This document shows, in pieces, positions 43,134-54,900 of a DNA stretch of 64,000 bases. The stretch lies in NCBI GenBank assembly GCA_015680685.1, contig MNCI01003412.1:124001-188000 (forward strand), written 5' to 3'. The position numbers and the translations under genes are program-made. This stretch comes from Gnetum montanum. Its lineage: Eukaryota; Streptophyta; Gnetopsida; Gnetales; Gnetaceae. The notes under the pieces were generated by a model, which saw nothing but the letters and a program-made list of their open reading frames with translations, was not told where the DNA came from and made no database searches. Numbering within the stretch: position 1 is the first letter of the stretch; every line of letters starts with the position of its first letter.

Positions 43134-43219
43134 CTGTTAGCATACAATGAACAAACCAATATTAGCAACAAACTAAGCATGGAATCGATAAAACTATTTA
43201 AGAAAAATGACATACATAC
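43134..43219 (-). other. Predicted intron, antisense gene in E
   Basis: 86 nt; donor GTATGTATGT, acceptor GTATGCTAACAG with a CTAAC-like branch motif beside it. The flanking frames are one base out of phase, so an exon indel is likely. Confidence 0.55.
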
Positions 43220-43363
43220 TAAGTTTAGGATCCTCCTACTATATGTGGTCCACCATGTCCTCCACAATGCCTTCCGTGAAGGAAAATTTATTTGGTGTCT
43301 CTACCCATGGCTGCATGTAGTGGATAAGCACTAGTGGTGGATTGTTGGCAGGAAGATCTGAGA

Positions 43364-43457
43364 CTACAATGTAACACAATGAAACACTTAGTGATAAATG
43401 AGTAGTTAAAGGCTTAAGAGCAAAGGGCAAGAGTAGATGGTAACAAAAAGTACTTAC
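43364..43457 (-). other. Predicted intron, antisense gene in E
   Basis: 94 nt; donor GTAAGTACTT, acceptor GTTACATTGTAG. In phase (G plus TC). Confidence 0.65.
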
Positions 43458-43684
43458 CAAGCAAGCCCTCAGATGTTAGTACGGGTGGATCTCCTAGTTG
43501 CACAACATCAAAGAAGTTGGGAAAGTTGTCCTTGGGGTGGAACAATGCCTCTACATCAAAATGTTGGGAGATCTCTAGGGCCTTTGGTGGCTCCTCCATA
43601 TGTGCTATCACCTCTTCTACTTGAGGAGGGGTTGTGTCTATCACCTTCACTCTCATCACCGTTGCTTCCTTAGCAACCCTCTTA

Positions 43685-43772
43685 CTTGACCCACAAACAT
43701 ACCATATCAGTATTAACATAATATAGTAAAGAAAAAAAACATGAGCCAAATGCATCTATGATGTACACTAAC
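43685..43772 (-). other. Predicted intron, antisense gene in E
   Basis: About 88 nt; donor GTTAGTGTAC, acceptor GTGGGTCAAG (or AAGTAAG 4 bases on). In phase for one of two readings of the upstream exon. Confidence 0.45.
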
Positions 43773-44987
43773 CTGAAATCACTAAATAAAGTGTGGGTAT
43801 CTTGAGGTGGACTTTCTTGATGCTTGCTTGTCCAACCATGAGGGGAGTCTCCTCTATTGGGCATGACCTTTCAATTTTTGACTTGGAGGACCCCATCATC
43901 TCCATAATGTATCACTTAACCCTATTCGCATCCCCAACAATAGTTGATAGACACTTGCCTACATTGTCATAGGAATAATGTGACTATGAGCTCCCCAGAT
44001 GTTTCTTTGTCATAACTGAATATGACTCCTCAATCCCCTATGGAGGGTCTTGCACATAAGTGGTGGTGAATAAGTGCTTAACCCATGGCTTGGATAGCTA
44101 CTTGTAATCCTACATGACCCAACATCCACTATCCCTAATCACTAGAAACTCCACAAGCCTTCACAGATAGGCTACAAAGAATGGGAAGTGAAAGTGAGAC
44201 CTTGCATGGATGTTGTAGCGAAGCCTGGTAATCTCTACCTGCAGTCTAATGGTGATAGAGGAGGCCCAATTAAACCTGGTACCCTCCTCTATGACCTCTC
44301 ATATAATTTTCGCCTACTCCACCCCAAGGAATTTTCCTTGAGAGAGCAGCTTAAGAAAGGCATGGGCACAAAAAAGAGGGTAAAGCCTTTGGACCTTAGG
44401 CACAAGCACATTTCCAACCATGATGTCTTTACAAGAGCAAGTGGTTCCTAGCCATTCTTCAATCTCTTTCCTCTGGTCTACCTCTCAGTTGGGTTTGTCA
44501 ATTTTTAACAAGCCCTTAGAGGGAAGGCCAAAGAAGTTAGTGAAGAAAGCATTGCTGAGGTCCAAGACTACCCTCACTCCATGCACATGAGTGACAAAGT
44601 GGTGGGCATTATGGCTGAAGGAGTCAATGATAGTCAAAAGCAATGTTATTATCATGTAATGAATAGGTGAATGAGGATAAGCAATAAAAGGCAAGCTGAC
44701 ATAAAAAACACCCATGTGGAACAAATGGTGTGTGCAATGGAGGTGGTGGTGCAACAAGCTCTGCGAAGATAGGCTTACCACTAGCCCATCCTTCATCTAG
44801 CAAATCATAGATCTAGCACCACTTGAATGCCTTTAGGTACTAGGTGGGGTATTTCTCTAAGTCCTTCTTCACTTGTTCAATAATTGCCTCCCAAAAGCTT
44901 GGACTAGAGGAAAATACCTCTAGTGTGGTACAAGCCAAAGCAAGAGCCCTTGTCTCAGCATGGAGTCCCTCATTATCAACTTTAAAC

Positions 44988-45072
44988 CTAGCATTAGACA
45001 TTCGTAGTTAGCAATTAGCAAATCTAGCATCACCAATAACAATGAGACATAATGAAAAGCAAGAGCACTTAC
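44988..45072 (-). other. Predicted intron, antisense gene in E
   Basis: 85 nt; donor GTAAGTGCTC, acceptor CTAATGCTAG. Removing it joins two readable frames in phase (GG plus G). Confidence 0.6.
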
Positions 45073-45531
45073 CCTCTAGCACAATATACATTCCTAAGTG
45101 GATTCTAGAAGACTATATGCACATGCATGACAATGAAAAGGGTGTTGCTCTTGTTATAACAAGAGAACTACAACATGCTCAAGATCCTAGCTAAGGGATG
45201 AATGCTCTTGGGACCTAGTCTCAGGCCACTTGCTCGATCACCACTAGTCATGGGCTCATTGGACATGAATCTCAATATGTCTCAGTTGGCCCCAACCAAT
45301 AATGTCTCGGTGATGGCGCTTGTAGCCTCCATTGCCAAGTGTGACCACATGATCATACTAGAGAATTGTAGCAGGTAAGCTAGGAATTTGGGTGCCCCTT
45401 GCCAAAACCACATTTCCTAATGACCTAACTTCATATTAGGTGTAGGAATGTTGGGCATGGGCTCACTAATGTAGGATAGAATGTCGATGAGCTTCACAAC
45501 CACTAAGATAGGCTTCAGTAGCAGTTTGCAA

Positions 45532-45601
45532 CTACAAGACAACAAATGAATGTAGCATTAGCACACAGTAGATTGCATTTTGGCATAAATTATTAACTTA
45601 C
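45532..45601 (-). other. Predicted intron, antisense gene in E
   Basis: 70 nt; donor GTAAGTTAAT, acceptor TTGTTGTCTTGTAG with a pyrimidine-rich lead. Confidence 0.5.
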
Positions 45602-47724
45602 ACTTAGCAAAAATTAGCAAATTTAGCCCAAAGTGGCATAAGTTAGAAATATGTCCTTAGGGTTCCCCACAGGGCTCTATGAGTATATGACATCAACACA
45701 CATTTGACGCACTTGGTGCTCATTGAGGTATAGCATTAATGTACTATTAGCATTTTACTTCATATTTACATTGTTTGCACTAACTCGATTTGCATGTTCT
45801 AGTGTTCATACATTTAACTTGTAAGATTGGCATTCTGACAAAGCTTTCGTGCATTCAGCATTTTGTTTTGCATGTAGCATTCTTATGCTTGGAATTCTTA
45901 CACTTAGCATTTTTCATGTTTAGCATTCCAGTTTTACACTTAGCAATTTTTTCAAATTTTTTCAATTTTTTTCTAACTCTAGGTAGCATAGAATGGGATT
46001 TGAAAAAAAAAATTCTAATTATTTGCTATGCTTCATAGGGAGTGTAGCTGTCAAAAATTAGCAAATTTTTAAATGAGCAAAAATTAACACAAAAAATTCT
46101 AACTATTGGGAGCATGACACCTCACCACATCTAGAAATTGACCAATTTTGCCAAAGTGTTGGCTACGCTCTCCTGGGAGCATAGCCTTTAGGACCTAAAC
46201 CTCCATCACTATACTACTCCATCATCTTGGGCACCATGCCCCTTTCACCATGTTGTCCAATGTCATTATGTGTTAATGGTGTGTGCTAGGGTGCTTTCCA
46301 TGGCCATGGCCTTGGCGATCCCCCTAGTCCCACTCGCCCACTCACCATGGTGGTTGACCTTGTGGCCACGCTATTGGCCCTTCTCTTCACCCACATGGCC
46401 TTCCCCATGCATTCCTTGTCCCTATGATAGCTAGCCCTTCCTTTCATCCTCATCCTACATTGTCCACATGTCACAAAATTAGTAGTAGTAGAACCCTGTC
46501 CCCTGGGCATGGCTATTGTCAACCATAATGGCTTAACCATTGCCCAAATCCTCCATTCGCCAAACCTTGTTAGCAAAGCTAAAATAAATATATAGGGGAT
46601 ATAACCATGATGCACTCTTGTGTTGCCATCACCCTTACCCACGTGTCAAAAAAGCATAGAAAAAAGAGGGAAAAGGAATAAGGGAGTTCCATAACCCCTC
46701 AAATCCTAGCCATGCATGACCTAGCCAAAAACACAAAGAAACCCCATTTTTGCCACATCTATTGTCCCCCATGTGGTGTAGCTCCTAATGAGGCACAATG
46801 AGAAAATGAACATGTAGGAACTCCTAGTCCACCACTAGGAGAAAACCCTGATTTTCCCCCTCTCCCTCACCCTATGCACCATGTCCCTTAGGAATAAACA
46901 AGAAATGTCTACAATGAACCCTCTTTGCATCACCTAGATGATGCATCAAACCCCTCGTAGCCCTCGTGTTGTCCCTTGTCCCATTCGCTGCAAACACACA
47001 ACTGAAAAAAACATTAACATGGACTCATCACCCACCAACACACTCCCCTCTCATTGTGCCACCCTAGCAATCATGGCGATGGCAGTCCTCACCCAGTAAA
47101 GTCTACCTCCCAACCCTCAAACCCTAATGCAGGCGTGGTAGCAAGTAGAAGTAAAAGAAGAAAAATGGTGTGAAAAGAGGCAACTGTAGCAAGTGTAGCT
47201 GGTGGTTAGTAGCACTCTCCTCTCCTCCACCTACACTCATGGTAAGCATTACAGGGCTTGTCTTCCTTCTTCCACATTGGTAAGTCCAAGGTGTTGATGG
47301 TTACTGTGATATGTCATCCTAGTTCCATGCTTGGGTTCACTTTTCTTGCTACGCTTTGGGCTCCACACCTTACTCTAACTACACTATGCTTTGTGCTCCT
47401 CATTTTCACTTCAGAAAATGATAGTTTACCCTAGGTAAATTGCACATATTTACCTTCCTAGAGTAATTAAATGTGCCACCTACTATTGGTGCTTCCACAC
47501 TTAGGCAAATTTTCTTGAGTTTCTTGAGGAGCATAGCAACAAGGTGAGGATAGCAAGGGGTGAGTGTAGCAACCAGAGTTAGAAATTTTTTTAAACCTTT
47601 TCTAATGATTCCTAGACTTAGAAACCTTTTTGAGATTTTTTTGGTTGCCTAGCGAATGCCTAGCCCAATTCCATGTTCTAGACACTCTTTGCTTAGCTTG
47701 AACCAATGCATCTTGCACAAATGA
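45602..47724. other. Element E region with no recognised gene
   Basis: TTAGCAAAT/TTAGCATT words repeat at 45540-46080. 46100-47320 is richer in G+C, with GGCCATGGCC-type words. An ORF at 46642-46286 (minus) is rich in Trp and Arg and matches nothing I know. No LTR, gag or protease was found, although gag-pro would be expected before pol. Confidence 0.45.
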
Positions 47725-47850
47725 TGATTCACTAAGACCTTAAGCTAGTAAATGATGGTATGCTATGACCTTAAACTATCACACCATGGTTCGTTATGAC
47801 CTTAAATTGGCAACTCCATGGCCTATTGAGGCTCGAAACTGGCTCGCATA
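47725..47850 (+). repeat. Minisatellite left of E pol
   Basis: About 3.5 units built on TATGACCTTAAACTATCACA, TATGACCTTAAATTGGCAAC and ATGGCCTATTGAGG, period about 32 bp. Same family as 51513-51835. Confidence 0.75.
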
Positions 47851-47996
47851 TTTGCTTTTATAATGTCCACTCTTGCACATTTAGGTAATTATTCATTGCA
47901 TTGCTTTCCTCATTTTATGCATTATAACTCTATTAAGATAGGTGTGTCTTGATGTTCTTTCTAGTCATATTGCAGGATATGTTGAAAGATTAAAAT

Positions 47997-48400
47997 ATGA
48001 GCACATACAAGCATCTTTATTCACCTTTGATCCTCACTAAACCTCATGGTGACCTCATCCGATGCATCAATGTCCAACACCTAGACCTTGAGCTCACGAG
48101 CCTTGATGACTACGTAACATTTGTTGAAGTACCACTAGATTGGCCTGACCATCTAGTTAGGGCCCTCAATCTAGAGGCAAGTGATGCCACTGAGGATCCC
48201 CTCATCAAATTCCCTATAGCAACACTCAGTGGCAAGGCAAAGACACTATAACTTAGTTCTCTATTAGAGCCTCAGCACACCCAAAGCATCATCAAAGTTC
48301 TTAACAAGAACATCAAGGCATTTGCATGGTCCTACAAGGACATGCTAGGCCTAGATCCTTGCATAGTGTAGCACAACATCATCCTTGATCCTCACATAAA
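47997..48400 (+). pseudogene. Element E pol, N-terminal linker before RT
   Basis: Open from MSTYKHLYSPLILTKPH to GKAKTL (47997-48248), then continues past a TAA with AFAWSYKDMLGLDPCIV and HNIILDPHIKPV, the conserved lead-in to RT in Tat-type elements. No protease precedes it. Confidence 0.75.
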
Positions 48401-49190
48401 ACCAGTTAAATAGAAAGCTCGTAAGGTTAGGTCTGAGGTGGCGTTGGTAGTGCACGATGAAATAACCAAGCTTTACAAACATAGTTTCATCTAGGAAGTT
48501 GACTATGCAAACTAGGTTTCCAACATCATGGTTGTGCCTAAGAAAAATGGAAGTAGACGTATTTGCATAGACTTCCAGGACCTAAACATGGTGACCATTA
48601 AAGATAATTTTCCATTGCCTAGTAGTATTGATCAACTAGTCGATACTACGATTGGTCATGCCTTATTGTTCTTCATGGATAGGTTCTTTGGATAGAACTA
48701 GATTTAGATCAATCTAGAGCACCAACTTAGTATGACCTTCATGACCCCCTGGGGTACATTTTTCTATGTAATGATGCCTTTTAGACTAAAGAACGTAGGA
48801 GCAACCTACCAATGCACCATGATGTATATTTTTAGTGACTAGTTAGACTTTCTCAATGACTATCTTGATGACATAGCAGTTAAGCCAAAATCACACATGA
48901 TCATGAAAATGACTTAGATTGTGTACTCAAGCATTGCCTTAGACATGACCTTAGGTTGAATCCTAAGAAGTGTGTCTTTAGAGTCAAAATGGATTGCATG
49001 CTAGGTTTCATGGTATCAAAAGTAGGTATATGCGTAGACCTCAATAAGGTTAAGGCATCATTAACCTAGCATTGTCTAGTGACCTTAAGGAGCTACATGG
49101 GTTATAAGAAAGATTACAATTCATATGTTGGTTTATTGCATGGTTGATTGATAAGGTGTAGCCCATGCAACATCTACTCAAAAAAGGGAT
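48401..49190 (+). pseudogene. Element E reverse transcriptase, decayed
   Basis: NIMVVPKKNGSRRICIDFQD, NFPLPSSIDQLVDTTIGHAL and LFFMDRFFG are the Tat-specific fingers and palm motifs (IDQLVD.T.GHALLSFMD). Then LSMTFMTPWGTFFYVMMPFR and LKNVGATYQCTMMYIF. LDFLNDYLDDIAVKPKSH carries YLDD. LNPKKCVF-type and LGFMVS-type connection sequence follows with shifts from 48900. Stops are mainly TAG. Confidence 0.9.
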
Positions 49191-49640
49191 CCACTTTGAG
49201 TCGATAGCTTAATGCCAAGAAGCATTTGACAACCTCAAATAGGAGTTAGCTCAACTTCCAACAATCTACCCTCCACAAGATGATAAACCTTTTTACACCT
49301 ACCTTGCAACTTCTGACACATCCATTTCTTCTCTACTTTTCCAAAAGTAAGATGATAGCATAGAAGTCCCCGTATACTACCTAAGCCATGTGTTAGTGGC
49401 TTATGAAGCAAAATAAAATAATTTGAAAATGAATTACCTCATTGTAGTCTTTGTGCTCAAGAAGTGGAGGCATTATGTCTTTTGTAGTCAGGTAAAAATC
49501 ATCTACAAAAGCAATGTACTCCAGGAAATCACAATGAACATTTACAAAAGTAGTCAAATTGCATGGTGGAAAGCAATAACCACAAAGTTTGACTTGCATT
49601 ACATAGCACAAGCATTAACTAAAGGTTAAGAAATATTCAT
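49191..49640 (+). pseudogene. Element E Ty3-type RNase H, decayed
   Basis: FYTYLATSDTSISSLLFQK stands for L.LYLA.S..A.SAVL. VPVYYLSHVLVAYEAK, MNYLIVVFVLKKWRHYVF and IAWWKAITTKFDLHYIAQAL (usually RL.KWA..L.EFDI.Y.PR.A.K) follow. It is directly upstream of the second RNase H. Confidence 0.82.
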
Positions 49641-50120
49641 ACAACTAATAACTTCACCAATGAATGATCAAGCAATGATAGATCTGGAAGTTCTAGATGA
49701 GCATGTTAGTAGTATAAGCCAAGTGCCTACAAACTTTGAGGCAATCTTACACTTCGATGATGCTTCAACCTCTCAAGGAGGTAGTTTCACTGTCATAATC
49801 ACATTTCCCTCTAGAAAGATCTGATCCTTCACTTATCATTTTGCATTTTGTTGCACTAATAACATAGCAAAGTACAAAGGTATTCTTAGAGGCATCTTAG
49901 TAGCACATGACCTAGGAATCTAAAACATAGTAGTCCAAGTTGATTCATAGTAAGTCATGAACCAAGTTACAGAGTTTTATGCTTGTAAAGCACAACATTT
50001 ACAATCTTATTGTGACTTGGCAAAGCACTTGCTTTGATGGTTTGCAACTGTAGATATCCAACACATTCCCTACAACGAGAACATCATTACCAAAGCATTA
50101 GCTACATTAGCCTTGAGCAT
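49641..50120 (+). pseudogene. Element E archaeal-like RNase H, decayed
   Basis: EAILHFDDASTSQGGSFTVI gives the first Asp strand (HFDGAS expected). HFAFCCTNNIAKYKGILRGI matches FPCTNNEAEYEAL with Glu changed to Lys in AKY. ILVAHDLGI, VVQVDS and VMNQV stand for the GDS.LV..QV motif, and IQHIPYNENIITKALATLAL ends the domain. It comes after the Ty3 RNase H and before integrase, the usual Tat order and the opposite of element G. Confidence 0.82.
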
Positions 50121-51467
50121 TGCACCTAACATGTTTCATGCCTTGCCTACTTTAGTAGTAGAATACACCAAGCCTATCACGCAAGTAATTGACATTGCAT
50201 CCATAGCCACAACAAACACAACACATACACAATAATGGTATGATGACATTAAGGCATAACTTAAATAGGGTGAGCCTCCACAACATCTAATCACTACCTA
50301 AAAGGATGTGATGCAAAAATGGTCGTGGTAGTACATCATTGTGGGTGATAGAATCCTTTGTCATAGATCCTATGATTGCATATTCCTAACTTGCGTTAGT
50401 GACGGTGAAGCATAGATGATCATTGATCAAGTCCATGAGGGACTGTGTGGAGGCCACATAGCACCTAGGGGAATGGCATTGAAAATTAGATGTGTAGGCT
50501 ACTATTGGCCTTACATGGAGTGTGATTGCATCTCCAAGGTCAAGACATGCGAAGTAGGTTAATGGCATGGCAACTTACTGCATGTGCCACTCCATAAAAC
50601 TTCATACCACACAAATCACGTGGTCATTCCAACGTTGGAGGTTGGATATCATAGGGCCCATCATGCCTAAGTCCTCTAAAGGACATAGCTTCATCATAAC
50701 CACAACCAAATATTTTACCAAATGGGTTGAAGCTATTTCCCTTAGGAAGACAACATCGCAACAGGTTTACAAATTCATCATGGATAATATAGTGTTGATT
50801 TGGTCTACCCATGACCATTGTCATGGATAATGGGCCATAGTTTAGTAGTGCAAAGACCAAAGCCTTCTGTGAATACCTCAACATCAAGCATTCCTTCTCA
50901 TTTCCATACTACTCATAGGTGAATGGCTAGGAAAAGGCCATAAACAAGATCATTGTCAACCTTCTGAAGAAGATGCTTAGCAATGACAAACAATGATAGC
51001 ATGAGTAGCTAGTCTATGCATTGTGGGCTTACCACACAACATGTAGAACAACAATAGGTAAGATGCCATATAGCCTTGAAGCCATTCTACCTCTTGAATT
51101 GCAAGTCCCATCGCTCCATGTGATCCTCTTGAGCTTCATTGATGAGGCTCAGAATAACAAGTTGAGAACCATTAACATTGACTCTATAGAGGAGGAGTGC
51201 ATGTAGATGCTTGATTGCATCAAATCGTACCAAGAAAAGTAATGGCAAAAGCACTACCACAATCAACATCAATGCCCAATTAAGAGAGGGGACTTAGTCC
51301 TCAAGGACATTCGTAAACCTACAAACAAATTCTTAGCAAACTGGGAAGGGTATTTCTTGGTCACCAAGGCTTATGACAATAGAGCATTCAAGCTTGCTAA
51401 TCTAGATGACAATGAATTTGCCAATCTGGTCAACCATTCCTACCTAAAACCTTACTATGCTTAATAT
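50121..51467 (+). pseudogene. Element E integrase, decayed
   Basis: VHEGLCGGHIAPRGMALKIR and GYYWPYMECDCISKVKTCEV form the zinc-binding region. After a frameshift near 50570, FQRWRLDIIGPIMPKSSKGH (first Asp region) and FTKWVEAISLRKTTSQQVYK follow. The second Asp region (MDNGP) and INKIIVNLLKKML are in other frames near 50820-50970, with Glu to Lys beside the catalytic position. LWAYHTTCRTTIGKMPYSLE and YPLPLELQVPS-like motifs precede the C-terminal NWEGYFLVTKAYDNRAFKLA and HSYLKPYYA end at about 51464. Dead. Confidence 0.88.
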
Positions 51468-51512
51468 GCATCACCACATTAGTAAAAGCAAGGTGAGTTG
51501 AGCATCTTCTAT

Positions 51513-51835
51513 GACATTAAATTGGCATAGATTATCCTTGGGCTATGATGTTAAAGTGGCATCCATAGTACACTCGTTTGCTATGACATTAAACTAGCAC
51601 AGAAAGTTCACTCTGACTATAAACTAGCACAACTCATCCTTGCATCATGACATTAAACTAGCACAACATCCACCATTAGCTACAACATTAAACTAGCACA
51701 CAACAGTCTATTAGGACTATAAAATAGTGCATCATGATTTTTTAGGACCTTAAACTGGGTTCATAGTCTAGTAGGACCTTAAACTAGCACAACATGCAAT
51801 CTACCAAGACCTTAAATTAGGTTCAAAATTTAGCA
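51513..51835 (+). repeat. Minisatellite right of E pol
   Basis: About ten units around GACATTAAACTAGCACAACA, period 29-38 bp. Variants include GACCTTAAACTAGCACAACA and GACTATAAACTAGCACAACT. It is placed in the 3' UTR just after integrase. Confidence 0.88.
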
Positions 51836-51914
51836 TGCATAGCTCAACATGAATATTTCTACTAACAAGTGAGTGTGAATACTTCTAATCCTCCATCATC
51901 TACCCATGCCTCAT

Positions 51915-51932
51915 GGGCAAGGTGGGGTAGGA
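51915..51932 (+). promoter_or_regulatory. Element E polypurine tract
   Basis: GGGCAAGGTGGGGTAGGA immediately before the TGTTGTAGTTCC start of the 3' LTR. Confidence 0.7.
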
Positions 51933-54900
51933 TGTTGTAGTTCCAGAATGGAGTTCACATCATCAAGAAAAAGCCTCTAGAACATTTGTAGTGTCATTGC
52001 CCTTAACATTTTACTGATCCTCGAGAGATGCCTTTGGGCATTTTGCTGATCTTTTAGAGCTCTTGCCACCATCACCAGTAGTACCACCTCCAAGCTACAC
52101 CAATAGCATCACCAGCCTTAGGTATTTTATTATTGGTTAGAGCTCTCATTGTTAGCACCACCTGCTAGAGTACTAGTAGTACTATGGCCTAGCCACCTTA
52201 TTGTCATCCTCTAGCCCTCACCTTTGCGTAGGCTTGGAAGTGCATCCAGCAACATGGATCCCTACCATCTTACTAGATTTCCAGGTTCCTATCCTTGGTG
52301 TGGAGTCTTGAGCATTGCACAACCATTTACCTTAGCCACCTTGCTGGCCTCTTTGGGGTGCTCACTTCTAGTGTGGCTGCTAAAGCTTTTATAGCTTTCT
52401 AGCTTCAACACCTACATTGGCCTTCCTACTTTGGCAATGTAAGCTCTTGCAATTGGTCTAGCACTCATGACACTTGTAGCACCCTCACAACCAACAGTTT
52501 GCTCTTATCTCATGTTGTGTGGTTGTTTTCTTATCTTCTCTGTGTTGTGTTTGCAAGATGAAACCCTGGAGGTGATCATTCAGAGATGCATTTCATTATA
52601 GTAGAAAGTCATCACATTGCTTTGATCTACTTGGTTGGACTCACCAAGCCACTAAAGAGTGCACATCCTTATTACCCTACTATAGCCTACTTCCATTTAT
52701 TCCTTTTACCTTACATTTTGTTACCTATCCTACCAACTTCTCTAATGCACATGACACTCTTCTTTTAATCCACCGTAGAACCCATAATGGACGTAATGTA
52801 ACCCATCCCATAGGGAGCCTCTATGGGCTGGTCAAAGCCCAAGCGAATGTAACACAATTCATCCCTGGGAGGAAACACCTGTCCTACAGATGCAATGTAG
52901 TTGCTTCTAAGCAAAGCCGATCAAGTGGCATGCAGTCCACTTGATGATAAGCATCTTACAACTAGCACTTCATAAAGAGAAAAGAAAAAAGAAAAAGAAA
53001 AAGCATAAAACTCCAAAAAAAAGAAAAATTAAAAGAGGGTAAAACATGTCCCCAAGAAAAATCTAGCAAAGTTGTAATTTGGCAACCAGTCCAACCCTGA
53101 ATTTGCATTGGCCTTTTCATAAGAACTTTAACGAGAGGCCAACATGTCAAGGGTAAGCCATTTTGATGCTATGTATGATGACTCTCTCACAAGCATTTCA
53201 ACAAGAGGCCATTGTATTGACAACAAGCCACCTTGGTGCCATGATCTTGGTCACCGTGCTAACTCCACATCTTATAGCATGATACATTATTTGCACCTTA
53301 TTCCTCCCTTTCTATCCCAAGCCAATTCCCTACATCTATTTCCCTCAGCATACCATCACCTTTAGCACTCTTGAGCTCGACAAAGTGCCATCTAATTAGG
53401 TACCGATGAGTGATGTTGGTGCCATGCCTACTGTGGTGTTTCAGGTTCTTTGTTGATGTCACTCAAGCCACTCCTCCAAACATTGATAAAGAGGGGCCAA
53501 TGAAACACCACAAAATTCAGGCAACAACACTTCAACAACAAATTTGTCTAAGTATCAAGATGAGACAAATTTTTTCTAAGTATTTGGCCCATGCTTCCAC
53601 ACCTAGGGCTATGCTCTAGAGCGTAGCTAGCATAGCATGCAACACAAAACCAGATTTGCAAAATTTTCTAAGTGTTGATAGCAGTTGCAAAATTTTTCTA
53701 AGTGTTATGCTATGCTCCCATTCCCTTTGCTACACTTTAGAGCATAGCTAGCGTAGCATGCACTTCAGCAGCTAGTTTCACTAAAGTATCAAGCTAGAAG
53801 TTGTCAAGCTAGCTCAACATGGAAGAGGCATTTGACAAATTTTCTAACTCTTGAAGCTACCCCTCCTACTACACTCCTGAGAGTTGCTAGCATAGCAAGA
53901 AAAAGGACTGCAATTTTTACTAGATTTTTCTAAGTGTCCATGCTAGACCTTGTTCCATCCTACTATGCTCTAGAGTGTAGCTAGAATAGCAACATGGAAT
54001 TGCCTCCAAAAGCTTCCAAAGTTCAGCATAGGCCTTCATTCCAACTCCAATAGTCCTTTGGCAAGTAGGATCAGCAACTTGCACTCTCTTTGCAACCCCC
54101 TATGTTCTAAAATTGTACCTATGCTTGATCCCACTCGAAAGAGGGGAGAACTTAGTCTTGGAGTGTAGCCTCCAAATTGCACTATTTTGCATTTTTTGTA
54201 GGTACATTGTAGCATTTTTTGACTCTAGCACATGTAGTCTTGGCAACATAGTTACAATCTGGTAGTCTCTTAGGGTCCATTAGAGTACACTAGAGCGTAG
54301 CACCAATTACTTCAGTGGGAGCGTAGTAAAGGTCAACATAGCCCCACCTACCCCTTTACCATGTGATGCTTGATCTACACTTCACACTAAACCTAAGCTT
54401 ATAAATATCCTTGTGTTTCACATTCTAGGAGTTGGTAATTCATTTTAGTGGTGGGAATTTGAAGCATTTGGTGGGAAAATTCAAGCAGCAGTTGGCATTT
54501 TCAAAGTTCCACTTAGCACCTAAGGCACCTTGAGCACCCCGCACACTAGAGTGTATTAACACTTTGCAACACCTTTGCATCCCATTCAGCACTCTAGCAT
54601 ACCATAGCCTATAGGACATTGCGTTAGTCAACCCAATAGGCACAGACCTTGTAGTGAACACCGATCTTCACCTTGAGACACTGCAGAGACTGTGGTTACA
54701 TTGCTATTATTCCTATCTACATATCATGTACCTTCTCACCTCTCTTTTGTAATTGCTATGCTTCGCATTTGGGGTAGTGCCATTATCTCTCTCAAATTCT
54801 TTTGTATGTTCAAACATTTTTTATGCATTTTTTTGACATTTAGCATTTTTCTTTAATCTTTTAGTGTTGCATTTGCATCTCCTTGCTACTTTATATGTTT

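Larger units (their letters stand above)
42350..45600 (-). pseudogene. Antisense multi-exon gene inside E, unknown family
   Basis: Coding-like sequence reads leftward in blocks separated by GT-AG gaps. Exons: 45531-45073, 44987-43773, 43684-43458, 43363-43220 and 43133 to about 42350; an upstream donor at 45601 suggests an earlier exon. Recognisable stretches: MWFWQGAPKFLAYLLQFSSM, FKVDNEGLHAETRALALACT, FHFPFFVAYL, WVKHLFTTTYVQDPP, HFDVEALFHPKDNFPNFFDV, NKFSFTEGIVEDMV, then a charged helical last exon with LQETVVSLSEKNENF. Phases agree at three introns (45072-44988; 43457-43364; 43772-43685 for one reading) but not at the last. Stops are mainly TAG. The sense is opposite to E pol. I do not recognise the protein. 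It could be a captured host gene or an extra ORF of Tat-type elements. Confidence 0.6.

Noticed and set aside
46286-46642. 118-codon ORF rich in Trp and Arg
   Set aside because: Composition is that of a chance frame in a G+C-rich patch; no domain, and no neighbour support.
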